From NCBI GenBank assembly GCA_038757905.1, contig JBCDGG010000043.1, forward strand, positions 1 through 33,972: a stretch of 33,972 bases of DNA, read 5' to 3'. The position numbers and the translations under genes are program-made. Every line of letters begins with the position of its first letter. The first letter of the stretch is position 1. Positions 8,709 through 17,117 of this stretch are shown here, one piece after another. The stretch is from HLUCCA09 sp038757905. Lineage in GTDB: Bacteria; Pseudomonadota; Alphaproteobacteria; Rhodobacterales; Rhodobacteraceae. A model generated the notes under the pieces. It searched no databases. It had not been told where the DNA came from and saw only the letters and a list, made by a program, of their open reading frames with translations.

Positions 8709-11219
8709 CTATAGCGCTATCAGGGCCTCGGGATCTATGCCCCGTTTGCGGGCACCTTCCTTTACGGCGTCTTGCAGTCTGGGGCTGCGCTGCAGCAGCC
8801 GCCGGAACCGTTCCTGATCGAGAATCAGAAGCGTCGAGGGAGAGATCGCGCGCACATCTGCCCGCCGCCGCTTTTGCATCAGAACCGACATCTGTCCGAA
8901 CATCTCGCCCCGGCCGAGCAGCCAGCTCTGGCCGGAGATTTCCAGTTCCACCGCGCCCGACGCGATGAAGTAGACGCGCCGCGCCGGGCTCTCGCGGCTG
9001 AGGATCAACTCGCCCGCATTGGCATAGCGGGCGGTCAGCACGGCGCAAAGGCTGTTGAGCTGCGGCTCGTCGAGATCCGAGAACAGCGGAAACTGGCGGA
9101 CGAGTTCTGTCCGCTGGATGGCGATGTCCAGATGCGGGCGTTCCTCGGCGTCGGCCCGGCGGGCGGCAATGTCCTGCATCAGCGCCGTGAACAGCTCCGA
9201 GCCGATCAGCCCATCGTCGCGCATGGCGGCGTATTCCCGCCGCTCCAGGCGCAGGGCGGTGCGCCGGATGAAGCTGCGCTCCAGCTCCTCGGCGTAGCCG
9301 GGGAACTGCAGGCGCAGCCCTTCCAGCGCGGTACCGACCATCTCGGTGCGCAGCTCCAGCAGTTCTTTCAACAGATCGGCCACGCGGCGCCCGTGAATCC
9401 GGCGGATGCGGCTGTCGATGAACCCGTCGAGATCCCGCAGGATCAGCCGTTGCGACAGCAGGATCTCGAACCGGTCCGCCGTCAGGCGCGCCAGCAGCCC
9501 CGACAGGCCGAGCCGATTGTTGAGCATCACCGCCGCGCGAAACCCCCACCCGTAGGCCACGCTTTCCCGGGCGGCCCGGCGATAGCCGATCCGGCCTCTG
9601 GCGCGGGTCGCTTCGATAAGGCGATCGGCATCGCTGAGCAGCGGTTCGGCGAGGCTTGCCGAGATCGCCCTATCCTTCACCCGCGTCAGGATGGTGTCGC
9701 GCTCCGCCCCGGCCAGGGCGATCAGGCCGAGCGTGATCCGGTCGCGGTCCAGGATTTCGGAGGCGTCTTCGGCCATGGTCACCACGGAATCCAGTCGCTC
9801 GCCGAAGCGCTTCGCTTCGGAGCGGACGATCTGAGGCGTCAGCTGATAGTTCTCGGTCGTGTCCGCCACCGCTTCGCGCACCGATTGCAGGGAGACGGCC
9901 ACGACCTGACGCGACAGCGCCTCGTCAATCGGCGACAGCCGGTCGAGCCCCAGCCAGCCGATCACCGAGCGCAGCGTGGTGCCCTGAACCAGCAGGGTGA
10001 ACAGGGTGAAGCCGGTGGCAAGAATGCCGACAAGGCGCTGCACCTCCGGCGCCACGAACGGGTTCTCGGTGACGGCGAGCGCAAGCGCCAGCGTAACGGC
10101 GCCGCGCAGGCCGCCCCAGAGGATGGCCACGCGATAGGGCCGCTCGACCCGGGGCGACAGATTTGCCGCCGAGATAAGCGGCACCAGCCCGAAGAGGATC
10201 AGGGCGCGCGCCGCGACGGCGGCGGCGATCACCACGCCGATCAGCGCCAGATCGGACCACTGGAACTCTTCCAACAGTCGGGGGATCAGAAGCGCGGCCA
10301 GAATGAAGATCAGCGCACCCGCCCAATGGGCCAGCAGATCCCATGTTTCCTGCAGTTTCGACCACGCCTGCGGCGGCAGGCGCAAAGGCCCGAGAAGGTT
10401 CAGCGTCAGGCCCGCCGCAACCACCGCGATCACGCCCGAGGCGCCCACCAGAAGATCCGCCCCGATATAGGCCAGATAGGGCAGCGCGACCGACAGCGAG
10501 ATCTGAGCAAGCTCGAACCGGGCGAAGCGCGCCATCAGCCAGACGGCGGCCCGCGCGGCGAGCCATCCCGTCAGCGCCCCGCCTGCGATCAGCACCGGAA
10601 ACTGCCCGATGGCACCGGTGAGCGTGGGATTGGGCGCGCCGATCATCACAAAGCCCATGAAGAGGCCGAACAGCGCGATTGCGGCCGCGTCGTTCAACAG
10701 GCTCTCTCCCTCGATGATCCGGGCCAGCCGCTGGGGCGCCGAGATCGACCGGAAGATACTGACAACAGCGGACGGGTCGGTGGTGGAGACGATGGCCCCG
10801 ATCAGCAGGCAGGCGACAAGCGGAAGCGTGCTGGCGAAGGACAAGGCGTAGCCGACGACAAGCGTTGCGACCACGACGGCCACGACCGCCAGGGTGAGGA
10901 TCGGCACCCAATCGTCGATCATCCGGCGCAGGTTCATGCCCAACGTTGCCTGAAACAGCAGCGTGGGCAGGAACACGTACAGAAACATGTCGGACCGGAT
11001 CGGAAGGTCCAGGATCGCCTCCGCTGCCGGGTTCAGCGCATCCGTAACCTCCGTGCGGAGCAGAAAGCCCGCCGCCACCCCGATGAGGATGCCGACAAGC
11101 GCAAGGATGACGCTGTAGGGCAGCCGGAGGCGTGCGGACAGCGGCTCCGCCGCGCCGATGACGGCGAAGAGCGATGCAATGACGGCAACGACGAGCACGA
11201 GGTCCATGCCGTCGGGCAT
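8709..11219 (-). CDS. CPA1-family Na+/H+ antiporter with C-terminal cyclic-nucleotide-binding-like domain
   Basis: This 836-residue protein begins with a cation:proton antiporter domain of about 12 membrane segments (residues about 5-420). The family motifs are present: STTDPSAV (Asp148) and EGESLLNDAAA (Asn176-Asp177), the ND pair of electroneutral CPA1 exchangers. A long soluble helical region (about 430-700) follows. A CRP/FNR-type beta-roll domain covers about 706-825 (LVRQFPLFSDLDEPQL ... GRGEMFGQMSVL). The architecture recalls SOS1-like and SpNHE-like exchangers. In the phosphate-binding cassette the ribose-contacting Glu of CRP is replaced by Gln776 while the phosphate-contacting Arg appears kept (Arg785), so ligand binding is uncertain. 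No Shine-Dalgarno sequence is obvious, and Met5 is an alternative start. It follows tesA by 42 bp on the same strand. Confidence 0.93.
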   Translation of the reverse strand: MPDGMDLVLVVAVIASLFAVIGAAEPLSARLRLPYSVILALVGILIGVAAGFLLRTEVTDALNPAAEAILDLPIRSDMFLYVFLPTLLFQATLGMNLRRMIDDWVPILTLAVVAVVVATLVVGYALSFASTLPLVACLLIGAIVSTTDPSAVVSIFRSISAPQRLARIIEGESLLNDAAAIALFGLFMGFVMIGAPNPTLTGAIGQFPVLIAGGALTGWLAARAAVWLMARFARFELAQISLSVALPYLAYIGADLLVGASGVIAVVAAGLTLNLLGPLRLPPQAWSKLQETWDLLAHWAGALIFILAALLIPRLLEEFQWSDLALIGVVIAAAVAARALILFGLVPLISAANLSPRVERPYRVAILWGGLRGAVTLALALAVTENPFVAPEVQRLVGILATGFTLFTLLVQGTTLRSVIGWLGLDRLSPIDEALSRQVVAVSLQSVREAVADTTENYQLTPQIVRSEAKRFGERLDSVVTMAEDASEILDRDRITLGLIALAGAERDTILTRVKDRAISASLAEPLLSDADRLIEATRARGRIGYRRAARESVAYGWGFRAAVMLNNRLGLSGLLARLTADRFEILLSQRLILRDLDGFIDSRIRRIHGRRVADLLKELLELRTEMVGTALEGLRLQFPGYAEELERSFIRRTALRLERREYAAMRDDGLIGSELFTALMQDIAARRADAEERPHLDIAIQRTELVRQFPLFSDLDEPQLNSLCAVLTARYANAGELILSRESPARRVYFIASGAVELEISGQSWLLGRGEMFGQMSVLMQKRRRADVRAISPSTLLILDQERFRRLLQRSPRLQDAVKEGARKRGIDPEALIAL

Positions 11220-11261
11220 ACCGGGAAGTGCCGTGGCAGGGAACCTTGCCGGTGCAGGGGT

Positions 11262-11951
11262 TTAGCTGCCCGCGCGGGTCACGAGCGCCTCGACGGACGG
11301 GCCCAGCCCGTCGACGATGATCTCAACGCCGCGGGCGCTGGGATGAATGCCGTCGGATTGCATCAGGTCAGAGAGCGGCGCGCCGCCATCGCGCGCCTCT
11401 TCCAGCGGCGTCAGAAAGTTGGGTTCGAGCAGCGCCCCATAGGCCTCTGCCAGCGACGGGTAGATCGCCTCGAACGCGTCGCGGTACTCCGGGCCGTAAT
11501 TGCCCGGCGCGCCGATCCCGACGAGCAGCACATCCACGCCGGCCTCCTGGGCTGTTTTGAGAATACCGTCGAGATTGGCGCGGCTGACGGCCGGGTCGAT
11601 GCCGCGCAGCACGTCGTTTCCGCCAAGCGCCACGATCATCGCGTCGATCTCGTCGGTCAGCGTCCAGGCCACGCGGCTGAGGCCGCCGGCCGTGGTATCC
11701 CCGGATACGCCTGCATTCACCAGGCGCACGTCGTTGCCGCGGCCCTTCAGCCAGGCCTCCAGGACCGGCACAAACCCCTCCTCCTGGGGCAGGCCGAACC
11801 CCTGGGTCAGGCTGTCGCCCAGGGCCGCGATCACCACCTCGGCCTGCGCCGTGCCGGCGGCAACAGCCAACGCGCCCGCCAGCGCCGCCTTGCGCAGCGC
11901 GTTCCGCGCGCCATATGCCCTGCAACGCAAGCCAGAGAGGGCCCCCGCCAT
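11262..11951 (-). CDS. tesA: SGNH/GDSL arylesterase, TesA-like (thioesterase I/lysophospholipase L1)
   Basis: This 229-residue periplasmic lipolytic hydrolase carries a signal peptide (RNALRKAALAGALAVAAGTAQA) followed by all SGNH blocks: GDSLTQG with the nucleophilic Ser, Gly in NAGVSGDTT, the oxyanion Asn in GGND, and the Asp/His pair in SDGIHPSA. Such enzymes hydrolyse acyl-CoAs, lysophospholipids and aryl esters. The chosen ATG (11951) overlaps the ATG of the divergent ABC ATPase gene. A downstream in-frame TTG (11930) would give a more standard signal peptide and cannot be excluded. The tesA < > ybbA-ybbP arrangement matches Escherichia coli, which supports the call. The antiporter lies 42 bp downstream on the same strand. 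Confidence 0.92.
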   Translation of the reverse strand: MAGALSGLRCRAYGARNALRKAALAGALAVAAGTAQAEVVIAALGDSLTQGFGLPQEEGFVPVLEAWLKGRGNDVRLVNAGVSGDTTAGGLSRVAWTLTDEIDAMIVALGGNDVLRGIDPAVSRANLDGILKTAQEAGVDVLLVGIGAPGNYGPEYRDAFEAIYPSLAEAYGALLEPNFLTPLEEARDGGAPLSDLMQSDGIHPSARGVEIIVDGLGPSVEALVTRAGS

Positions 11952-12648
11952 GGCCGAGCCGATCCTGACTTTGACCGAAACGCGCCTGACCCTGCAGGGC
12001 AACGCCGGGCCGGTGGACATCCTGCGAGGGATCTCGCTGGAGATCTCGCGCGGAGAAACCGTGGGGTTGGTCGGGCCGAGCGGGTCTGGCAAGTCGTCTC
12101 TCCTTATGCTCATGGGCGGGTTGGAGCGCGCCACGGGCGGAACGGTGATCGCGCTCGGCCATGACCTGACGGCCATGAACGAGGACGCGCTGGCCTGCTT
12201 CCGCCGGGAGCATATGGGCGTGGTGTTCCAATCCTTCCACCTGATCCCGACCATGACAGCGCTGGAGAACGTGGCAACCCCCCTGGAGCTGGCCGGCCAT
12301 GCCGATGCGTTCGAACGGGCGGAGGCCGAGCTTGCCGCCGTGGGGCTGGCGGAGCGCGCGCATCATTATCCCGCGCAGATGTCGGGGGGCGAGCAGCAGC
12401 GGGTTGCCCTGGCCCGCGCGGCAGCGCCCCGGCCCGCGATCCTGCTGGCCGATGAACCGACGGGCAATCTCGATGGCGCGACGGGGCAGGCGATCATGGA
12501 TCTGCTCTTTGGATTGCGCGACCGCCACGGCGCGACACTGGTTCTGGTGACGCACGCCCCGGAGCTGGCCGCGCGATGCGACCGCACGCTGCGTCTGGCC
12601 GATGGCCAGCTGGAGGCCGACGAACTGCGCCGGAGCGCTGCGGAATGA
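11950..12648 (+). CDS. ybbA: ABC transporter ATPase, YbbA/LolD-like
   Basis: This 232-residue ATP-binding subunit is of the MacB/LolD/FtsE class that partners with FtsX-like permeases. Motifs in order: Walker A GPSGSGKSS (42-50), Q-loop VVFQSFHLIP (Gln94), signature MSGGEQQRVALARA (144-157), Walker B ILLADEPTG, D-loop NLD, and H-loop His in LVTHAP. GAGAGG lies about 8-14 nt before the ATG. The stop overlaps the permease start (ATGA), so the two subunits are translationally coupled. The likely role is mechanotransmission on an envelope substrate (lipoprotein, lipid or periplasmic enzyme) rather than import. The substrate is unknown, but the linked TesA hints at lipid or ester metabolism in the periplasm. 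Confidence 0.95.
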   Translation: MAEPILTLTETRLTLQGNAGPVDILRGISLEISRGETVGLVGPSGSGKSSLLMLMGGLERATGGTVIALGHDLTAMNEDALACFRREHMGVVFQSFHLIPTMTALENVATPLELAGHADAFERAEAELAAVGLAERAHHYPAQMSGGEQQRVALARAAAPRPAILLADEPTGNLDGATGQAIMDLLFGLRDRHGATLVLVTHAPELAARCDRTLRLADGQLEADELRRSAAE

Positions 12649-15173
12649 CGCCCGTCGCCTTGCGCCTTGCCCGGCGCGAGTTGCGCGGCGGCCTGCGCGG
12701 CTTCTGGGTGTTCCTGACGTGCCTTGCTCTCGGCGTTGCCGCCATCGCCGCTGTCGGCTCGGTGCGCGAAAGCATCGCGCGCGGGCTGGAGCGGGAGGGT
12801 GCGGTTCTGCTCGGCGGCGACGCCGAGGCGTCCTTCACCTATCGCTTTGCCTCGGACGAGGAGCGCGCGTGGCTGGGCAGCATCGCCACCGATGTGTCCG
12901 AGGTGGTCGACTTTCGCTCGATGATCGTCGTCGAGCGCGACGAGACGGAACGGGGCCTGACCCAGGTGAAGGCCGTCGATGGGGTGTATCCCGTCTACGG
13001 CGCCGTCACGCTCGACCCGGAGATGGCGCTGGCCGACGCGCTCGGTGACCGCGACGGGGTGCCCGGTGCCGTCCTGGCCCCGGCCCTTGCCGACCGCCTC
13101 GCCCTGCGGCCAGGGGACACTTTCCGCCTCGGCACGCAGGAGTTTCGCCTCTCGGCCCTGCTCATGACGGAGCCGGACGATGCGGGCGACGGGTTCGGCC
13201 TTGGCCCGCGCACCATCGTGCGGACGGAGGCGCTGGCCAACTCCTCGCTGATCGAGCCGGGGACGCTCTTTGAAACGCGGTACCGTTTGGCGCTGCCGCC
13301 CGGCTCTGATCTGGCGGCGCTGGAGGCCGAGGCCATGGCACAGTTCCGCGATACCGGCCTGCGCTGGCGCGACAGTCGCAACGGCGCGCCCGGGGTCTCG
13401 CAATTCGTGGACAGGCTGGGGGCCTTTCTCGTCCTTGTGGGGCTGGCGGGCCTTGCCGTGGGTGGCGTCGGCGTCTCGGCCGCCGTACGCGCCTATCTCG
13501 ACGGCAAGACGGAAGTGATCGCGACACTGAAGACGCTGGGCGCGGAATCGCGCACGATCTTCGCCGCCTATTTCGCGCAGATCGGCGCCCTGGCGGTGCT
13601 CGGAATTGCGGCGGGCCTCGTGATCGGGGCACTTGCGCCGGTCCTCGCCGGGCCGCTGATCGAGGCGCGTCTGCCTGTACCGGCCGCGATCGCGATCTAC
13701 CCCGGCCCGCTTCTGGAGGCCGCGCTCTACGGCGTGCTGACGGCGCTGGTCTTCACGCTGTGGCCGTTGGCCCGCACCGAGCAGGTGCGCGCGGCGACGC
13801 TCTTTCGGGATGCCGCGGGGGGCGAGCGCGCCCTGCCGCGCCCGATCTATCTGGTGGCGACAGCAGCGCTCTTTGCGGCGCTTGTCGGCGCGGCGGCGTG
13901 GTTTTCGGGAACGACGCAGCTCGCCCTGATGACGGCGGGCGGGATCGCTGGCTCGCTTCTGCTGCTGGCTCTGGCGGCCCGGGGGATCGGCCTTCTGTGC
14001 CGCCGCCTGGCGCGTGCGCGTGTCGTCCGCGGGCGCACCTCGCTGCGGCTGGCGCTCGGGGCTGTGGGCGGCCCCGGCGGCGCGACGGCGTCGGTGGTGA
14101 TGTCCCTCGGGCTGGGGCTGACGGTGCTGGCCGCCGTGGGTCAGATCGACGCCAATCTGCGGGCGGCCATCGCCCGCGACCTGCCCCAGGTGGCCCCGTC
14201 GTACTTCTTCGTCGACATTCAGCCCGATCAGATCGAGGGTTTCCTCGACCGGGTGGAGGGCGACGCCCAGGTATCGCGCGTGGACACCGCGCCGATGCTC
14301 CGCGGCGTGATCACGCAGATCAACGGGCAGCCGGCGCGCGAAGTGGCCGGGGAGCATTGGGTGCTCGACGGGGATCGCGGCGTGACCTATTCCGACCAGC
14401 CCGATGCCCGCACGACGATCACCGAAGGCGCCTGGTGGCCGGCGGCCTATTCCGGCGCGCCGCAGGTGAGCTTTGCCGCCGAGGAAGCGGAGGAGATGGG
14501 CCTGCGCATCGGCGACGATCTGACGGTCAACATCCTGGGCCGCGACATCGAGGCGGAGGTGACGAGCTTCCGCGAGGTGGACTTCTCGACCGCCGGGATC
14601 GGCTTCATCCTGACGATGAACCCGGCGGCGCTTCAGGGCGCGCCGCATACCTTCATCTCCACCGTCTATGCCGAGGAGGCGGCGGAGGTGCAGATCCTGC
14701 GCGATGTCGCCTCGGCTTACCCAAATGTGACGGCGATCCGTGTGCGCGACGCGATCGACAGGGTGTCGGACGTGCTGGCGGGCATCGCGGCGGCGATCAC
14801 CTATGGCGCGGCGGCGACGCTCGTCACCGGCATCGTCGTTCTGATCGGTGCGGCGGCCGCGGGCGAGCGGGCGCGCGTGTTCGAAGCCGCCGTGCTGAAG
14901 ACGGTGGGCGCCCTGCGCGGTCAGGTGCTGGCCTACCTTGCCATCCGGTCCGCGCTGCTGGGGCTTGCGGCGGGGGCGGTGGCGATCTTTGCCGGGGGCG
15001 TGGGCGGTTGGGCCGTCACGACCTTCATCATGGAGACGTCCTGGGCGTTCGAGCCCGTATCGGCGCTCACCATCGTCTGTGCCGGGGTGCTCGCCACCTT
15101 GTTGGCCGGGCTTGCCTTCGCGTGGCGCCCGCTGGCGGCGCGGCCGGCGCGCGTGCTGCGCGCGCGGGAGTGA
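12645..15173 (+). CDS. ybbP: ABC transporter permease, YbbP/FtsX-like
   Basis: This large permease of 842 residues begins MTPVALRLARRELRGG. It has one N-terminal membrane segment (about 20-40), a MacB-type periplasmic region (about 45-255), then a first FtsX core of three membrane segments (about 265-400). Further helices follow, with a second periplasmic domain (about 515-700) and a second FtsX core (about 720-835). This duplicated FtsX layout is the hallmark of YbbP and of lipoprotein or toxin-type extruders. It overlaps the ATPase gene by 4 bp. No recognisable substrate-binding signature is present. The 133 bp downstream to the EamA gene contain a GGCGTG-CGTG-CACGCC hairpin (15215-15230) without a T-run. 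Confidence 0.93.
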   Translation: MTPVALRLARRELRGGLRGFWVFLTCLALGVAAIAAVGSVRESIARGLEREGAVLLGGDAEASFTYRFASDEERAWLGSIATDVSEVVDFRSMIVVERDETERGLTQVKAVDGVYPVYGAVTLDPEMALADALGDRDGVPGAVLAPALADRLALRPGDTFRLGTQEFRLSALLMTEPDDAGDGFGLGPRTIVRTEALANSSLIEPGTLFETRYRLALPPGSDLAALEAEAMAQFRDTGLRWRDSRNGAPGVSQFVDRLGAFLVLVGLAGLAVGGVGVSAAVRAYLDGKTEVIATLKTLGAESRTIFAAYFAQIGALAVLGIAAGLVIGALAPVLAGPLIEARLPVPAAIAIYPGPLLEAALYGVLTALVFTLWPLARTEQVRAATLFRDAAGGERALPRPIYLVATAALFAALVGAAAWFSGTTQLALMTAGGIAGSLLLLALAARGIGLLCRRLARARVVRGRTSLRLALGAVGGPGGATASVVMSLGLGLTVLAAVGQIDANLRAAIARDLPQVAPSYFFVDIQPDQIEGFLDRVEGDAQVSRVDTAPMLRGVITQINGQPAREVAGEHWVLDGDRGVTYSDQPDARTTITEGAWWPAAYSGAPQVSFAAEEAEEMGLRIGDDLTVNILGRDIEAEVTSFREVDFSTAGIGFILTMNPAALQGAPHTFISTVYAEEAAEVQILRDVASAYPNVTAIRVRDAIDRVSDVLAGIAAAITYGAAATLVTGIVVLIGAAAAGERARVFEAAVLKTVGALRGQVLAYLAIRSALLGLAAGAVAIFAGGVGGWAVTTFIMETSWAFEPVSALTIVCAGVLATLLAGLAFAWRPLAARPARVLRARE

Positions 15174-15306
15174 TCCTCGGGAGCGGCCGCCGGAGAGGAA
15201 CCGTCGGGCGTGATGGCGTGCGTGCACGCCGCCGCCGCCGTGCGTCGGCAATACACGTTGCCCTCCGCGATGCTTCGCCTGTAGCGACGCGGCGGAGGGA
15301 TCCGTC

Positions 15307-16377
15307 ATGCAAGGCCAAGCCAAATCGAACCTTACCGGCGCGCTGATCGCCCTGCTCGCGTTCGCGCTGTTTTCGGGCCACGACGCGGTGGTCAAGTATC
15401 TGGGCGGAACCTACGCCCCGTTTCAGATCGTGTTCTTCTCGGTTCTTCTGAGCTTCCCTTTGGCCACGCTGATGCTGATGGGCGACAGCACCGACGGCAC
15501 GCTGCGCCCCCGCCATCCGTGGTGGACGGCGCTGCGGACCGTGGCGGCGATGATTACCGGCGTCTGTGCCTTCACGGCCTTCGCGACGCTGCCGCTGGCG
15601 CAGGTCTATGCGATTCTCTTTGCGACGCCCTTGCTGATCACGGTGCTGGCGATCCCGGTTCTGGGCGAGGTCGTGCGCCTGCGCCGGTGGATTGCGGTGA
15701 TCGTCGGGCTCTGCGGCGTGCTGATCGTCGTCCGGCCCGGAATGGCCCCGATGACACTCGGGCACCTTGCGGCGCTCTGCGCCGCCGTCGGCGCAGCCAT
15801 CGCGGCGATTGTCGTGCGCAAGATCGGGCAGGACGAGCGCCCCATCGTGCTGATGCTCTATCCGATGCTCGCCAACGTTCTGATGATGGGCGCGGCGCTG
15901 CCCTTCGTCTACCAGCCGATGCCGGGCCTGGATCTGGGCGCGCAGGCCCTGATCGCCCTGCTCGCGTTCTCGGCGAGCCTTCTGATGATCCTGGCCTATA
16001 CCCGTGGCGAGGCCGTCGTCGTTGCGCCGATGCAGTATTCGCAGATCGTCTGGGCGGCGCTCTACGGGGCGCTGTTTTTCGGCGAGCGCATCGACTGGCA
16101 GACCGCGGGCGGCGCGGCGATCGTGATCGCCTCCGGTCTCTATATCCTCTTGAGGGAGGGGCGGGCCCAGTCTTCGGCCAATCGGCCCGTCTTGCGCACC
16201 CGGTCGCGCCCGGAAACGGGCACCTATCTGCGGATCGGTCCGCTGGTCCGGCGTGCCGAAGCCCGCCAGGCCGCACAGGACGCACAGGACGCACAGATGC
16301 GGCAGCGCGGGCAGACAAGGCCGGGCGGTCAGGCGGAACTGGGCGGGCAGGCGGGGCCCGGCGAGAAAGCAGAGTAG
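15307..16377 (+). CDS. DMT-superfamily (EamA) transporter with Gln/Gly-rich C-terminal tail
   Basis: This 356-residue inner-membrane protein has ten predicted membrane segments arranged as two EamA repeats (about 10-140 and 150-285). It begins LTGALIALLAFALFSGHDAVVKY, the usual helix 1 of drug/metabolite exporters. The substrate class (amino acid, metabolite or drug efflux) cannot be told. After the last helix (ASGLYILLREGR) there is an atypical hydrophilic tail of about 70 residues, rich in Arg, Gln, Ala and Gly. It contains AQDAQDAQ and GGQAELGGQAG repeats encoded by short tandem DNA repeats. GGAGGG sits 7 nt before the ATG and fixes the start. The gene stands alone between ybbP and two convergent small genes. 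Confidence 0.92.
   Translation: MQGQAKSNLTGALIALLAFALFSGHDAVVKYLGGTYAPFQIVFFSVLLSFPLATLMLMGDSTDGTLRPRHPWWTALRTVAAMITGVCAFTAFATLPLAQVYAILFATPLLITVLAIPVLGEVVRLRRWIAVIVGLCGVLIVVRPGMAPMTLGHLAALCAAVGAAIAAIVVRKIGQDERPIVLMLYPMLANVLMMGAALPFVYQPMPGLDLGAQALIALLAFSASLLMILAYTRGEAVVVAPMQYSQIVWAALYGALFFGERIDWQTAGGAAIVIASGLYILLREGRAQSSANRPVLRTRSRPETGTYLRIGPLVRRAEARQAAQDAQDAQMRQRGQTRPGGQAELGGQAGPGEKAE
16272..16298 (+). repeat. Three 9-bp tandem repeats inside the EamA tail
   Basis: The unit CGCACAGGA occurs at 16272-16280 and 16281-16289, followed by a third copy with one change (CGCACAGAT, 16290-16298). The frame is kept, so copy number changes would add or remove the tripeptide AQD. A looser GGCGGNCAGGCGG repeat follows at about 16324-16353. 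Confidence 0.8.
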
Positions 16378-16462
16378 GCCGGACCCTCCGGCGCATCACC
16401 CGATCGCGTGCTCGGCAGTGCTGGAACCGGTGCGGGGACGGCGGCCGGTGCTGGGGCGGATC

Positions 16463-16771
16463 TCAGCGGTCCGGCACAAACGGAAGACGGGTCACACTGA
16501 CGGGATCGACCATCAGCGCAAGGCCCTCGGGCAGGCCCGGACGCGCCCGGGGGGGCTGCGTGGCGCGCTGCGGCAGCACGTCGACGCTGCCCGGCGGCAG
16601 CGCACGGGCAAAGGCGGCGGGGTCGGTGGTGGCATCTGCGGTTCCGTCCGCCGCGGGGGGCAGTGCGAGGCGCGCGGCGACCGCCAGCGCAATGGCAAGC
16701 GGGATGGCGATGCGATGGCCCATCAGGCGGGTGAGGGAGGGCAGGCTGCCCCTGTGATCGACGATTTGCAA
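16463..16771 (-). CDS. Small hypothetical protein with TTG start and one membrane segment
   Basis: This is a 102-residue protein of no family I recognise. It probably begins at a TTG codon (MQIVDHRGS), since AGAAGGAG lies exactly 7 nt upstream, one of the best ribosome binding sites in the window, and no in-frame ATG has comparable support. Residues about 20-38 (HRIAIPLAIALAVAARLAL) form one membrane helix or signal anchor. A Pro/Ala/Arg-rich exported or periplasmic-facing segment follows, with a hydrophobic C-terminus (LALMVDPVSVTRLPFVPDR). It follows the 88-residue gene by 79 bp on the same strand and converges on the EamA gene. Composition suggests a linker-like, weakly folded protein. Confidence is moderate because of its size. 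Confidence 0.6.
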   Translation of the reverse strand: MQIVDHRGSLPSLTRLMGHRIAIPLAIALAVAARLALPPAADGTADATTDPAAFARALPPGSVDVLPQRATQPPRARPGLPEGLALMVDPVSVTRLPFVPDR

Positions 16772-16850
16772 CGGCGCGCTCCTTCTGAACGTGGCACGCG
16801 CCGTCTTTAGGTCCGATCCGTTTACGTCCGCCTAACCGCGAAGGGGCGGC

Positions 16851-17117
16851 CTAGCTCCCGGCCTCTGTATCCGTCTCGGGCGCTGCGCCGAAGGCCGGCA
16901 GCAACTCGTTTACTGGCATGTTGAGCAGCCGCGCCGGGTGATACTGGCAGATGACGCGGTTCCACTCCGGGTCGTTGGTGAAGCCCTGACATTCGAAGCT
17001 GCCGCCGCCCAGGCGCGGTGCGGCGCCTTCGTTCAACAGCCCCAGAAGAATCAGAACAAGCACCCCGAGTACGATGGGCTTCGCAAGGTATCCCGCAATG
17101 TCGAACAAGGCCCCCAT
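16851..17117 (-). CDS. Small hypothetical membrane protein (88 aa)
   Basis: MGALFDIAGY starts an 88-residue protein with one N-terminal membrane helix (about residues 10-28, AKPIVLGVLVLILLGLL). A small soluble domain follows with two cysteines (Cys43 and Cys57, FECQGF and RVICQYH) that could form a disulfide if periplasmic. I chose this ATG, preceded by GGAG, over an in-frame ATG 48 bp upstream (17165) that lacks a binding site. I do not recognise the family. It diverges from pheT across 247 bp. On the minus strand of that gap a TTGACT hexamer (at about 17182-17187) is a possible -35 element, but no good -10 could be paired with it. Confidence 0.7.
   Translation of the reverse strand: MGALFDIAGYLAKPIVLGVLVLILLGLLNEGAAPRLGGGSFECQGFTNDPEWNRVICQYHPARLLNMPVNELLPAFGAAPETDTEAGS

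Noticed and set aside
8772..12164. A 1130-codon open frame on the plus strand, antisense to the antiporter and tesA
   Set aside because: Its translation is a Gln/Arg/Asp/His-rich sequence with no domain, and it is fully explained as the shadow of high-GC minus-strand genes with clear motifs.
15215..15230. GGCGTG-CGTG-CACGCC hairpin after ybbP considered as an intrinsic terminator
   Set aside because: There is no T-run after it; GCC repeats follow instead, so it is only a possible structural element.
12366..15395. A 1009-codon open frame on the minus strand, antisense to ybbP
   Set aside because: Low-complexity Arg/His/Gln-rich translation with no recognisable domain, lying opposite an unmistakable FtsX-like permease.
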